A DNA stretch of 64,000 nucleotides from an uncultured Clostridia bacterium (GTDB taxonomy: Bacteria > Bacillota > Clostridia > Christensenellales > Pumilibacteraceae): positions 186,001-250,000 of the forward strand of contig CAOJOK010000001.1 of NCBI GenBank assembly GCA_948440265.1. Reading direction: 5' to 3'. Below are positions 1-9,288 of the stretch, piece by piece. Position 1 is the first letter of the stretch. Each line of letters starts with the position of its first letter. The notes beneath the pieces were generated by a model. It saw only the letters and a program-made list of their open reading frames with translations, did no database searches and had not been told where the DNA came from. The translations under genes were made by a program, and so were the position numbers.

Positions 1-1100
1 GGTATGTGACCGCCTTCTTTGCAAGGCAGATGTAAACCGCTGCACGCCATCAAAGCAAACAGTCCCAATGTTTTCAGCGACACCGTTTTTCCGCCCGTAT
101 TGGGCCCCGTTATAATCAGTATTGTCTTATCTGCCCCGAAAGCGATATCGATAGGCACAACTTTTTCTGCGGCAATGAGCGGATGCCGACATTCTTTTAT
201 GTCAATTTTACCGCGCGTATTCAAAACAGGTTTGGACGATTTTGTTTCGAGAGCAAAAACAGCTTTTGCAAACAGAATATCCAGCGCCGTCAATTGCTCG
301 TAGGCGGCAATAATGCCGTCTTTGGAAAGCCTTACATCGGAAGTCAAGCTCTTTAATATCCGCTCGATTTCATCGCGTTCTGACAGTTTCAACGCTTTTA
401 AATCGTTATTCATTTCAACAATCGGAAAAGGCTCTATGAACACCGTAGAACCGCTTGCCGACTTGTCGTGAATCAAACCCGGAATACCGCTTCGATATTC
501 CGACTTAACCGGCAAAACAAAGCGCCCCTCTCTCACGGTTATTATGTCGTCTTGCAAGTATTTTCCGTAATCGGAAGAGTGCGTGTAAGAGTGAAGCTTG
601 TCTTTGAGTTTATTATTCAAAGCAACCGTCTTTCGTCTGATTGTCCGCAGTAATTCGCTTGCGCTGTCTCTTACTTCGTCTTCGCCTGCAATTGTTTCAC
701 TGATTTTTCTTGCAAGCGTTATATCGGGCAAAAGAAACGATACCATATCTTTTATAAGCGGTATGTCGTCTCTGCACCCCATAATCGATTTTTTTGCACT
801 CGAAGCGGAATTTATTACTTTTGCTATTTTCAAAAAGTCGGACGGAGTCAACGTCATTCCGACTTCGGCTTTTTCGATAATAGACAGAATGTCATCGAGC
901 TCGTATACGGGATTGACTAAATAACTCTCTCGTGCAATAATTGCCTGATGTGTGGCATCTTGTAAAATAACGGCTTTCTTAAAGTCGAAAGTCGGTTCTA
1001 TTTGTCGTATATCGTTTTTTGCTTTTTCCGATACTGCGTATTGGGAAACGATATTAAGAATTTTATCGTATTCCAATGTTTTGAGTGTTTTGGCGTCCAT
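1..1100 (-). CDS. mutS2: Endonuclease MutS2, N-terminal part (runs off the window edge)
   Basis: The reading frame is open from the ATG at 1100 to the left edge, giving about 366 residues of a protein that normally has about 780. The N-terminus has the MutS2 core/lever region, and the Walker A motif TGPNTGGKT lies at about residues 331-339, where MutS2 proteins carry it. MutS2 lacks the mismatch-recognition domain of MutS. It acts on branched DNA and collided ribosomes through its ATPase and C-terminal Smr and KOW domains, which lie outside this window. The gene starts 5 nt after the stop of the U32 gene, so the two are probably co-transcribed. MutS1 is unlikely because the P-loop comes so early. 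Confidence 0.93.
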   Translation of the reverse strand, partial: MDAKTLKTLEYDKILNIVSQYAVSEKAKNDIRQIEPTFDFKKAVILQDATHQAIIARESYLVNPVYELDDILSIIEKAEVGMTLTPSDFLKIAKVINSASSAKKSIMGCRDDIPLIKDMVSFLLPDITLARKISETIAGEDEVRDSASELLRTIRRKTVALNNKLKDKLHSYTHSSDYGKYLQDDIITVREGRFVLPVKSEYRSGIPGLIHDKSASGSTVFIEPFPIVEMNNDLKALKLSERDEIERILKSLTSDVRLSKDGIIAAYEQLTALDILFAKAVFALETKSSKPVLNTRGKIDIKECRHPLIAAEKVVPIDIAFGADKTILIITGPNTGGKTVSLKTLGLFALMACSGLHLPCKEGGHI

Positions 1101-1105
1101 AATTT

Positions 1106-3358
1106 TTACCGTAATACTTTGTTATAATTGAAATGAGTATGTTTGAAACTCGGTATTCTATTAGAAAAAATTTCATTCAATAAACTTTTCGCAAAGATAA
1201 CCGAATATCCTCTGAAATCGTAAATGCGCTTTTGTATACCTTTTTTGCGTGCCTCTTCCTCTAAAAATACAGGTAGCTCATTTTTAAGCTTGGCATAACA
1301 GTATTTGACTTTATATCGGGAAAAAGGAAAAGAATTGCCTCGCTCGTCTACCAATTTTCCCGAATATCCCTTGCAATTTTTATCGCAGGCTCCGTTAAGA
1401 TTTTTGTAAGGACAGTGCGCGAAAAGCATTATCGCAACTTGTGAAAATACCGTCAAATAATCGTTTTTTGAAAACACGTCACGCTCCAAGGACGCGACTT
1501 TTTCTTTTGCTATACTGTCGTTTAATAGATTTAAACCGTCGCCCAAAAGAATGTTTTTATCACCGAAAAGCTCCAATGCGTAAAGATTATTTGCGATTAT
1601 GTTTTCCACACAGGGCAAATCGGCTATTTTTTTAAGTATATCCAAATCTTTGTCCCGTGCCATAATCGGAGTGTTTAGAAATATCGGCTTACTGCTTTTC
1701 GAAAAAACTCTCTCAATATTTTCGATATCGGAATAGTCCGTAGGTGAAAATATAAAGGCATCTATTTTACTGGTTTCATCGAATTCGTCTATAAAACTTT
1801 GAGAATCGACATTCAAAATAATTTTCGGTTTCCCGAAATCTTGTTTAATTTCGTCGAAAGGAAATATCTCTTTGCCGTAATTCAATCTTTTGCGGAACGA
1901 GTAGTTTTTATCGGTAATTGCCGAAATCATTTCTTGTTCCATAAGCCGCCTGAATTCTTTCAGCTGACCTATTGTGACAAATATATTATCGTCTACTTTG
2001 GCTACTACCTTGGTGACTTTAAAAGGATAAACCGTTCCTTTTGAGAATATATCGACGACAGTCACAGAGTTTATCGGCGCGGTTTTTGCCTTCTGCACAT
2101 AAAAACTCGAAACCACCGTTTTTTTGATTTTTCCGCAGGATATAACGCCTTTTATCGGCTGATTTTTTTGCAGCAGTATGTCGTAAGTAATTTCCAATAT
2201 TCTGTCGCGCTTTCTTATTTCTTCGAGTTGTTTTGAATCCGTTGTCAAAAACACGTCGTCGCCTTTTTTGACATTTCCGTTAGAAATAATATTTTCACTG
2301 TCTGTTACGAGACATCCTCCCGTTTCACCTGTTTCATTGATGAATTTCAAACCGTCGCCGCTGAATACTTTTTGTTTGGAATGCAGAATAAGCGACTTCC
2401 CCATCACTTTTTCCACAGTTCCGATTTTTACCCCTTTATGCCCTTGAACCAACGGATATATTACATTCTCCGTAGGCATATGAAGATATCCGCGGCAATA
2501 GTCTCCCCTGTTAAAAATCTTTTTCAATTGCTGTTCGCCGTCGGTAACGGAATAGTCGTTATATTTGCCGAGTGACTCTATTGCGTGTCTGTAAACAGAT
2601 ACGCTCTCACCTACATATTCGGCTCGTCTCATTCTGCCTTCGATTTTAAAAGAATCGACTCCTGCATCGAACAAGTCTTTTAAATCCGATAATAAGCATA
2701 TATCTTTAGCCGAAAGATTGTATCCCGACGATTTCAGACCGTTAATATCGAGTTCATACTTTTTACGGCATAATTGCAGGCACTTACCACGGTTTCCGCT
2801 GTATCCCGACACCAGGCTGCTGAAAAGACAATTGCCGGAAAAAGCCACGCACAGAGCTCCCTGTACAAACGTTTCCACTTCTATATCGACATTTTTTTTG
2901 ATTTCGCGAATGTCTTTAAGCGTAGTTTCGCGAGAAAGAATTACTCTGTCAAAGCCGCATTTCTTTGCAAACTCCGCTCCGTATGTGTTATGAATACCCA
3001 TTTGTGTGCTGGCGTGTAAAGGGACGTTTATCGAATTTCGAATATTATTCAACAGACCCAAGTCTTGAATTATAAAAGCGTCCGCTCCAAGTTTTGCGGC
3101 AGTGTTTATATGTTCGATTGCCATAGCCATTTCGCTGTTCTTTATCAGAGTATTTACGGCAATATAAACTTTTACTCCAAAAAGATGTGCATAAGCTATC
3201 GCTTGACTAAGCTCGTCAAACGAAAAATTATCGGCCTTTGCTCTTGCACTGAAATCTTTCAGTCCGAGATATACGGCGTTTGCTCCGTTTACGACGGCGG
3301 CTCTTAAACTTTCAAAATTGCCGACGGGCGCCAATATTTCTGGTAACTTTATTTCCAT
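1106..3358 (-). CDS. Peptidase U32 family protein (RlhA/PrtC-like, with C-terminal extension)
   Basis: A 750-residue protein beginning MEIKLPEILAPVG, the standard start of the U32 TIM-barrel-like domain. The U32 signature runs from E162 to S180 (ETF, then GALC, then SGNC), followed by the conserved cysteines C193 and C197. The length indicates the two-part architecture with the DUF3656-type C-terminal region. Members of this long class include RlhA, which hydroxylates a 23S rRNA cytidine, and others are annotated as collagenase-like proteases. I cannot choose between these. The frame extends 12 codons upstream, but those codons overlap a consensus promoter, so I chose the ATG at 3358. There is no Shine-Dalgarno sequence there, and the mRNA is probably leaderless. 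It precedes mutS2. Confidence 0.88.
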   Translation of the reverse strand: MEIKLPEILAPVGNFESLRAAVVNGANAVYLGLKDFSARAKADNFSFDELSQAIAYAHLFGVKVYIAVNTLIKNSEMAMAIEHINTAAKLGADAFIIQDLGLLNNIRNSINVPLHASTQMGIHNTYGAEFAKKCGFDRVILSRETTLKDIREIKKNVDIEVETFVQGALCVAFSGNCLFSSLVSGYSGNRGKCLQLCRKKYELDINGLKSSGYNLSAKDICLLSDLKDLFDAGVDSFKIEGRMRRAEYVGESVSVYRHAIESLGKYNDYSVTDGEQQLKKIFNRGDYCRGYLHMPTENVIYPLVQGHKGVKIGTVEKVMGKSLILHSKQKVFSGDGLKFINETGETGGCLVTDSENIISNGNVKKGDDVFLTTDSKQLEEIRKRDRILEITYDILLQKNQPIKGVISCGKIKKTVVSSFYVQKAKTAPINSVTVVDIFSKGTVYPFKVTKVVAKVDDNIFVTIGQLKEFRRLMEQEMISAITDKNYSFRKRLNYGKEIFPFDEIKQDFGKPKIILNVDSQSFIDEFDETSKIDAFIFSPTDYSDIENIERVFSKSSKPIFLNTPIMARDKDLDILKKIADLPCVENIIANNLYALELFGDKNILLGDGLNLLNDSIAKEKVASLERDVFSKNDYLTVFSQVAIMLFAHCPYKNLNGACDKNCKGYSGKLVDERGNSFPFSRYKVKYCYAKLKNELPVFLEEEARKKGIQKRIYDFRGYSVIFAKSLLNEIFSNRIPSFKHTHFNYNKVLR

Positions 3359-3364
3359 AACATT

Positions 3365-3393
3365 ATTATACCATAAGACTATTTCAAAGTCCA
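3365..3393 (-). promoter_or_regulatory. Sigma-A promoter of the U32-mutS2 unit, leaderless
   Basis: On the minus strand a -35-like TGGACT (3388-3393) is followed by 17 nt and TATAAT (3365-3370), with an extended TGG before the -10. Only 6 nt separate the -10 box from the ATG at 3358, so the predicted first transcribed base is the A of the start codon. Confidence 0.7.
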
Positions 3394-3404
3394 TTGTTTC
3401 AAAT

Positions 3405-3431
3405 CGAAAAACGGACGGCTGAACCGTCCGT
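3405..3431 (-). terminator. Intrinsic terminator after pheT
   Basis: An 8-bp perfect stem (3411-3418 with 3424-3431) with a 5-nt loop is followed on the minus strand by a run of five T. It begins 8 nt beyond the pheT stop codon and ends the pheST transcript before the U32 promoter region. Confidence 0.85.
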
Positions 3432-3438
3432 ATTCTTT

Positions 3439-5832
3439 TTATTGCAATCTCAATTTGGCATTGAATTTTTCTTGAACCGCATCGATAATTCTGTTGACGA
3501 CTTCCTGAATTTCTTCATCTGTCAAAGTCTTATTCTCGGGCTGAATTTTAAACGAAAATGCTACGCTTTTAAATCCGTCCTCGATTTGTGAGCCTTTATA
3601 TATGTCAAACAAACTTATATCGCTGCACCTGTTGCCTCCGGCATTTTTAATTTCGTCGATTATATCGCCTACGAGATATTTGTCCTCCACCACGAAAGCG
3701 AGGTCTCTGTTTACGGCAGGAAATTTGGGTAACGGCGTATAGTGTTTTTCCCGCCCTTTGATATCTATAAAAGATTCCAAAGTGATTTCGCAAACAAACG
3801 TGTTTTCGGGCACGGAGAAGTTTTCGGCAACTTCCGGATGCAATTTTCCGAAGTAACCTATGTTTCCGCCATCTGTAAGTATTTCCGCACTGATACCGGG
3901 ATGAACATACGGTCTCGCGCTGTATTGTATTTTATATTTTACGTCAAACATAGCAAGCAACTGCGACACAATTTCTTTCAACTCGTAGAAATTATGGTTA
4001 TCGCCTACAAGACAAATGCAAAGCGTTTCATTCTCTCTCGGAAGATTTTCCAAAGGCAGTTCGTTGGGTATAAAGGTTTTAGATATTTCAAACAGCTTAA
4101 AATCGTTGTTTTTTCTGCTTGTGTTATTGTAAACGGCTTTCAGCATACTGCCGACAAGCTGTGTACGCATAACAGCATATTCCACGCTTAACGGATTGCG
4201 TATTTTAATTGTCTGTCTCAATGCGGAATCTTTTTCTATTTTCAGCTGATTATATTGCTTTTCATTGATAAAAGAGTACGTTGCCGCTTCATATAAGCCG
4301 TACGAGCATAACAGCGTTTTTAAAGTATTGATGTTTTTCTGTCGTTGACTTAATCCGCCGACCGTAGGTTTGGCGTTTTCCAAAAAAGTCGAGCGGATAT
4401 TGTCATATCCGTAATAACGTATGACTTCTTCCGTAAGGTCGGTATAATTTTCCACGTCCTCTCTGAAAAGCGGAACTTCGACGGAAAGCTTTTTGTCGCT
4501 TTGCGTTACGGTAAATCCGAGCGATTTGAGAATTTTTGTTATAGCAGGTGCTTTAACTTCTATTCCGAGTAAATCCGAAATTTGTTTTGCGGAAGTTACA
4601 ATCGTTTTGGGCGTCGGAGCTTTTGTTTCGCATTGTGCCGCAACGTCCGCAATTTTACCTGCCTTTAATTGATAAAACAATGCCAAGGCACGCTCTCTGC
4701 CTGCATCTATACTGCTCCAATCGACGCCGCGTTCATACCGCGCGGAAGAATCGGAACGCAGTCCCAGCGCTCTTGAAGTGGCGCGCACGCTTCCCCGTGC
4801 AAATTTGGCTGACTCCAAAAGCACTGTAGTTGTGTCGGACGCTATACCGCTGTATTGACCGCCCATAACGCCGGCAATGGCAAGCGGTTTACTCTTGTCG
4901 GCAATGACAAGCATAGATGTATTCAAATTGTACTCTTTTTCATCGAGCGCGACTATCTTCTCATTTTCAAAAGCAGTTCTCACCCGTATTTCGCTGTCGA
5001 TTTGGCGCAAGTCGAAAGCGTGCAACGGCTGCCCCATTTCCAATAAGACAAAGTTTGTGATGTCGACGACATTATTGATTGGATGCAAGCCCGCAAGTTT
5101 AAGACGGTCACACATCCATTTCGGCGACTGTTCGATAGTTACGTCCGTAATAAGACGTGCGGTATATCTCGGGCACAAATCGAAGTTTTCCACCGAAACA
5201 TTCGGCAAAGTCATAGCCGCAGGTTCGATTTTATATTTGAAATTGGGTGATTTGACTTTTCTGCCGAGCACAGCTCCGACTTCTCTTGCGATTCCGTAAA
5301 CAGATTGGCAGTCTGCTCTGTTGGCGGTTACGGCAATATCCAATATATACTGATTCAGTCCGAGCGCATCTTTTATATCGACGCCGATTTCAAACGTATT
5401 CGGCAATATAAGTATGCCGTGAACTTCCGCGCCTTCGATTATTGTGTCGTCGATATTCAGTTCGCTCCCCGAGCACATCATACCGTAACTCATAACTCCG
5501 CGGAGCGGAGCCGAATGTATTTCTTTGCCGTCGGGCAGCTTTGCTCCGTCCAACGCCACGGGGACAAGATTGCCTACAGAAATGTTATCCGCGCCCGTAA
5601 CGATTGTGGTAATTTCCTTTCCCACGTCCACCATACAAATCTGCAATTTGTTTGCGTCGGGGTGTTTTTTAATATCGAGAATTTTTCCGACTACTACATT
5701 CTCGATTCCTTCTCCCGTATATATTATTTCCTCGACTTCGAAACCGACTCCGACAAGTTTGTCCGAAAGTTCTTCGACGGAAATGTCGTCCACTTGTACA
5801 TAATCGTTTAACCACAAAATAGGTACTTTCAT
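3439..5832 (-). CDS. pheT: Phenylalanyl-tRNA synthetase beta subunit
   Basis: A 797-residue protein of full bacterial PheT length. In order it shows the N-terminal MKVPILWLNDYV segment, the EMAP-like tRNA-binding domain (about 40-150), the B3/B4 editing domain (about 210-385), B5, the catalytic-like core and a C-terminal anticodon-binding FDX-ACB domain (about 705-797). It pairs with PheS as an alpha2beta2 enzyme that charges tRNA-Phe and hydrolyses mischarged Tyr-tRNA. It lies 8 nt after pheS and shares the T-box control upstream of pheS. Confidence 0.98.
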   Translation of the reverse strand: MKVPILWLNDYVQVDDISVEELSDKLVGVGFEVEEIIYTGEGIENVVVGKILDIKKHPDANKLQICMVDVGKEITTIVTGADNISVGNLVPVALDGAKLPDGKEIHSAPLRGVMSYGMMCSGSELNIDDTIIEGAEVHGILILPNTFEIGVDIKDALGLNQYILDIAVTANRADCQSVYGIAREVGAVLGRKVKSPNFKYKIEPAAMTLPNVSVENFDLCPRYTARLITDVTIEQSPKWMCDRLKLAGLHPINNVVDITNFVLLEMGQPLHAFDLRQIDSEIRVRTAFENEKIVALDEKEYNLNTSMLVIADKSKPLAIAGVMGGQYSGIASDTTTVLLESAKFARGSVRATSRALGLRSDSSARYERGVDWSSIDAGRERALALFYQLKAGKIADVAAQCETKAPTPKTIVTSAKQISDLLGIEVKAPAITKILKSLGFTVTQSDKKLSVEVPLFREDVENYTDLTEEVIRYYGYDNIRSTFLENAKPTVGGLSQRQKNINTLKTLLCSYGLYEAATYSFINEKQYNQLKIEKDSALRQTIKIRNPLSVEYAVMRTQLVGSMLKAVYNNTSRKNNDFKLFEISKTFIPNELPLENLPRENETLCICLVGDNHNFYELKEIVSQLLAMFDVKYKIQYSARPYVHPGISAEILTDGGNIGYFGKLHPEVAENFSVPENTFVCEITLESFIDIKGREKHYTPLPKFPAVNRDLAFVVEDKYLVGDIIDEIKNAGGNRCSDISLFDIYKGSQIEDGFKSVAFSFKIQPENKTLTDEEIQEVVNRIIDAVQEKFNAKLRLQ

Positions 5833-5840
5833 ACTTCACC

Positions 5841-6860
5841 TCACTTGAACTGTTTCAAAAACCTGATATCGTTTTCATAAATGGCACGCATATCGGTGTT
5901 ATATATTATATTGGTAATTCTTTCCAAGCCCATTCCGAACGCAAATCCGGTATATTCGTCGGGGTCTATATTGCAGTTTGTCAATACATTGCGATTCACC
6001 ATTCCTGCCCCCAAAATCTCTATCCAGCCCGTTCCTTTGCAGACTCTGCATCCGCTGCCGTGGCAGTGATTGCAGCTTACGTCCACTTCAACGCTCGGTT
6101 CCGTGAACGGAAAATACGAGGGACGAAATCTTGTTTTGCATTTTTCATCGAAAAAGTGCTGTGCGAACATATCCAGTATGCCCTTTAAATCGCACATCGT
6201 GATATGTTTGTCCACAACCAAACCTTCGATTTGATGAAACATCGGAGAATGAGTGGCATCCAAATCATCGGCACGATAAACGCGTCCGGGCGAAATCATT
6301 TTTATAGGGGGTTTGAATTTCTCCATAGTGCGAATCTGTCCCGTAGAAGTCTGTGACCTCAGCAAAATATGGTCATTGATGTAAAACGTATCCTGAACAT
6401 CTCGCGCAGGGTGGTCGGCAGGCGTGTTAAGCGCTTCGAAATTATAGTAATCGGTTTCAATTTCGGGACTGTCAGTCACTATAAAACCAAGCGTAACAAA
6501 AAAGTCAACTATCTCATTGCGCACAATGTTCAAAGGGTGTAAACAACCTACATCGTGGTGCGGTTTATCTATGGTAATGTCGATTTTTTCAGATGCTAGT
6601 TTTGCCGCAACTTCTTCGTCGTGCAACTGCTCGAATTTGGCGGAAAGTGCCGATTCGAGACGTTCTCTCGCCTCGTTAACGAGTTTTCCCGCTTCCGGAC
6701 GTTGTTCTGCGGGCAAGTCTTTAAGGTTGCGTAAAATTGCAGTCAACTCTCCGCTTTTTCCGAGAACTCCGATTTTTATATCGGTGAGCTCTTTGCGGTT
6801 TGCCGCATTTTTGATTTGCTCCAAACAGCTTGCGGTCAGTTTTTCGATTTGTTGTTTCAT
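5841..6860 (-). CDS. pheS: Phenylalanyl-tRNA synthetase alpha subunit
   Basis: A 339-residue class II aminoacyl-tRNA synthetase subunit with an N-terminal coiled coil and catalytic motifs in the C-terminal two thirds, including the GRVYRADDLDATH segment (motif 2) and a GFAFGMGLER segment (motif 3). The start is the ATG at 6860, preceded by CGGAGG; codons further upstream belong to the T-box leader. It activates Phe and transfers it to tRNA-Phe together with PheT. Expression is governed by the Phe-specific T-box immediately upstream. Confidence 0.98.
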   Translation of the reverse strand: MKQQIEKLTASCLEQIKNAANRKELTDIKIGVLGKSGELTAILRNLKDLPAEQRPEAGKLVNEARERLESALSAKFEQLHDEEVAAKLASEKIDITIDKPHHDVGCLHPLNIVRNEIVDFFVTLGFIVTDSPEIETDYYNFEALNTPADHPARDVQDTFYINDHILLRSQTSTGQIRTMEKFKPPIKMISPGRVYRADDLDATHSPMFHQIEGLVVDKHITMCDLKGILDMFAQHFFDEKCKTRFRPSYFPFTEPSVEVDVSCNHCHGSGCRVCKGTGWIEILGAGMVNRNVLTNCNIDPDEYTGFAFGMGLERITNIIYNTDMRAIYENDIRFLKQFK

Positions 6861-6870
6861 AAAACCTCCG

Positions 6871-7097
6871 ATAAAATAAAATCCCGAAGTTTCCTTCGGG
6901 ACGTTGATAACGTGGTACCACCCAACTTCGCACATAACTGTGCCTTTGCGGTTATAACGTGACCGACGTACCTTCCTACTATGCTTTCGAAAAGTCTGCT
7001 TCCGCAGGGAAAATCCTTGACGCGTTTTGTCTTTTCAGCTACCGACAAATCTCTGTTGCTTGCGTCTGTCTTATACTGCGGTAATATCGCATTTACC
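6871..7097 (-). promoter_or_regulatory. T-box riboswitch, Phe-specific, controlling pheST
   Basis: The minus-strand leader holds every T-box landmark. A stem I base CCGCAG (7076-7081) pairs with CTGCGG (7002-7007). The loop between them holds a UUC specifier (7009-7011). There is an AGAGA element and an apical GGTAGCTG loop closed by TTTGTC/GACAAA. The T-box proper, GGGTGGTACCACG, is at 6911-6923. The terminator (8-bp stem, 6882-6889 with 6894-6901) is followed by a T-rich tail and then the pheS ribosome site. The UGGU of the T-box complements ACCA, the 3' end of a tRNA with discriminator A, as the tRNA-Phe in this window has. Uncharged tRNA-Phe should promote antitermination. Confidence 0.95.
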
Positions 7098-7102
7098 GTA
7101 AC

Positions 7103-7131
7103 AGTATACCACTTTTAAGAAATAAAATCAA
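7103..7131 (-). promoter_or_regulatory. Sigma-A promoter of pheST
   Basis: TTGATT (7126-7131), a 17-nt spacer and TATACT (7103-7108) with a TGG extension lie just upstream of the T-box leader. The -35 overlaps the last codons of yunB. Confidence 0.85.
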
Positions 7132-7811
7132 CTGTTTTTCGGCACAAGATTAAGCATTCCGTCAAGTGTGGAATTTAAATATATATCGGGAATTTTTCCG
7201 AAAATAATCGTATCGGCGACCAAAACTTCGGTTTTAACGTTTACGCTGTTTTTAAATCCGGGCAGTATTATATTGACTGTAGTATCGAAATTCATTATGA
7301 CCGAGTGAAGCGTACTGTTAATGCCTGCGGATGAAAACACCGATTTGAACGACACGCTCACCGAACCCACCGGCATACATATCACCTTGATGTTAGGACC
7401 CAAACCGCCTAAAAACGTAATGCCGCTCAAGCTACCTATGGGCACGCTGATTTCGAGTTTACCGATTTTATTCAGTTCCGACTGTACCAAAAGCGTGGTG
7501 TCTTGCGCAATATTGTTTACAAGTATGGTATTGACGCTCATTGCGTCTATGTTACCGCTGTCGTCCTTTTTTATGGACACGATATCTTCATATGTAATGT
7601 TTTTGCCCATAACACTGTTCAGAGCATTATTCAGAATTACCGTAGATACGCTTTTTACTTCGTCATTGGTAATTGTTTCCAAAACAGGATTGACATTAAC
7701 AAAAAAATGCGCCGTAATTGCCGACAATACGGCGACGATACATATAATCGCAATTAAAAGACGAGACTTGCTTTTCTTCTTTTTTTTGATTATGTATGCA
7801 GTCTGCGCCAT
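7128..7811 (-). CDS. yunB: Sporulation protein YunB
   Basis: A 227-residue protein from the ATG at 7811: a basic N-terminus (IIKKKKKSKSR), one membrane helix (about 18-38), then an extracytoplasmic domain. The segment VICMPVGSVSVSFKSVFSSA followed by GINSTLH is the YunB hallmark. In Bacillus subtilis, yunB is a mother-cell (sigma-E) gene needed for efficient sporulation; its biochemical role is not settled. No Shine-Dalgarno sequence precedes either the ATG or the alternative TTG at 7838. A weak sigma-E-like pair (GAAACTT, 14 nt, CATATTTT) ends 5 nt before the ATG, so this too may be leaderless. Confidence 0.85.
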   Translation of the reverse strand: MAQTAYIIKKKKKSKSRLLIAIICIVAVLSAITAHFFVNVNPVLETITNDEVKSVSTVILNNALNSVMGKNITYEDIVSIKKDDSGNIDAMSVNTILVNNIAQDTTLLVQSELNKIGKLEISVPIGSLSGITFLGGLGPNIKVICMPVGSVSVSFKSVFSSAGINSTLHSVIMNFDTTVNIILPGFKNSVNVKTEVLVADTIIFGKIPDIYLNSTLDGMLNLVPKNS

Positions 7812-7846
7812 AATATAAAATATGCGCGCAGTCTGCAAAAGTTTCG

Positions 7847-8212
7847 CTATTTGGATTTGGGCGAAAAAATGAGCGTTATGAGATAACTTGCCACAATTGC
7901 CGCCCCCACTCCGTAAGCCGTTCTCACCAAGCCGCCTGCAAAAGCTCCTAAAAAACCCACTTGCCGAGCCATTTCTATAGAACCTCTTGCAAGCGAAGCG
8001 CCGAAGCCTATGATAGGTATACTGACGCCGGCTTTGGCAATTGCAAATATATATTTATAAACACCCAATCCCTCGAGAACAATTCCCAAAATCAAGAATA
8101 ACACTAAAATTCTTGCAGGAGTAAGTTTCGTCTTAATAATTAAAATTTGCGCAAGCGAACAAAACAGTCCGCCGAATCCGAATACGGATAAATAAGTCAA
8201 TAATATACTCAT
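7847..8212 (-). CDS. spoVAE: Stage V sporulation protein AE (dipicolinate channel)
   Basis: A roughly 121-residue membrane protein with about four hydrophobic segments. The glycine-rich ASLARGSIEMARQVGFLGAF segment matches the SpoVAE(B) family. SpoVA proteins move calcium-dipicolinic acid into the forespore and release it at germination. The ATG at 8212 is preferred; an in-frame GTG two codons upstream overlaps the spoVAD stop. It is the last gene of spoVACDE. Confidence 0.93.
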   Translation of the reverse strand: MSILLTYLSVFGFGGLFCSLAQILIIKTKLTPARILVLFLILGIVLEGLGVYKYIFAIAKAGVSIPIIGFGASLARGSIEMARQVGFLGAFAGGLVRTAYGVGAAIVASYLITLIFSPKSK

Positions 8213-8214
8213 AC

Positions 8215-9288
8215 TCACCTCTCAATTATAACTGCGTGACTTATGCAGGGTATTGTCTCCCCTTGATAACAGCTTTGCGTGCTCATTAAAGCGCCCGTTG
8301 CAAGATACGCGATTTTATTATACTGTCCTCGCTCCATCTTGTCTAAAATAAGCGAATTCAAAATCGATGCACTGCACCCTGCGCCGCTGCCGCCTTGATA
8401 GCATTTTTGCGTGACGTCGTAAATTATATTGCCGCAGTCAATATAATTTTGACCGAGATAATATCCTTGTTCCAACATCAAATCTCTCAAAATATCCGAG
8501 CCGAGCTTGCCGAGGTCACCCGTAAGAATTAAGTCGTAGTCGTCGGCATCTGTATCGGTTTCCTTAAACAGCGCAAGCAGTGTGTCCATTGCGGCAGGTG
8601 CCATTGCCGCCCCCATATTATTCAAATCATTTGTTCCGAAGTCGACGACTTTTCCCAATACGGCGGCGGTTATTCTCGGACCTTTTCCCTCTTTTGTAAG
8701 CACTGTGCTTCCCGCTCCCGTAACCGTCCATTGCGCATACGGCGGTCGCTGACAGCCGTACTCGAGCGGATATCTGAACTGCCTTTCTGCTGTAGCAAAA
8801 TGACTGACCGTGGCGCAGACTATCGTATCGAAATATCCTGCATTTATGAATGCAGAACCGATTGCCAGAGACTCCGACATTGTAGAACACGCGCTGTAAA
8901 GCCCTAAATACGGCATAGAAAGCTCGCGGGCGACATAGTTCGAACTGGTAAGCTGATTCAAAAGGTCTCCTGTGATTAACAGCTGAACGTCGTTTTCAGA
9001 CAAATCGGCGTCTGTCACAGACCCTTTGATGGCACTCATAAGCATATTGATTTCGGCACGCTCGAATGTTTTTTCTCCCCATTTTGCGTCCTTGACGACT
9101 TTGTCAAAGTAAGTTCCGGCAGGTCCTTTTCCCTCTTTTTCGCCGACTACCGACATACGTCCCGAAATTCTCGGCGGATTTTCAAATAGTATGACTTGTT
9201 GTCTTTTTTGCGCCTGCTTGTGCGGCGGTGAGATAATTACTTTTTCGGTAAAGCCGCAATTTTCGCCTTTATGCAAAGTTATACTCAT
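8215..9288 (-). CDS. spoVAD: Stage V sporulation protein AD
   Basis: A 357-residue soluble protein with the thiolase-like fold of SpoVAD, which binds dipicolinic acid and delivers it to the SpoVA channel. Family landmarks include PPRISGRMSVVGEKEGKGPAG near the N-terminus, LGLYSACSTMSESLAIG in the centre and QGGSGAGCSASI near the C-terminus. The start is the ATG at 9288, which shares one base with the spoVAC stop and follows a GGGAGGG ribosome site. The frame stays open upstream, but that stretch is only a shadow of spoVAC. Confidence 0.96.
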   Translation of the reverse strand: MSITLHKGENCGFTEKVIISPPHKQAQKRQQVILFENPPRISGRMSVVGEKEGKGPAGTYFDKVVKDAKWGEKTFERAEINMLMSAIKGSVTDADLSENDVQLLITGDLLNQLTSSNYVARELSMPYLGLYSACSTMSESLAIGSAFINAGYFDTIVCATVSHFATAERQFRYPLEYGCQRPPYAQWTVTGAGSTVLTKEGKGPRITAAVLGKVVDFGTNDLNNMGAAMAPAAMDTLLALFKETDTDADDYDLILTGDLGKLGSDILRDLMLEQGYYLGQNYIDCGNIIYDVTQKCYQGGSGAGCSASILNSLILDKMERGQYNKIAYLATGALMSTQSCYQGETIPCISHAVIIER

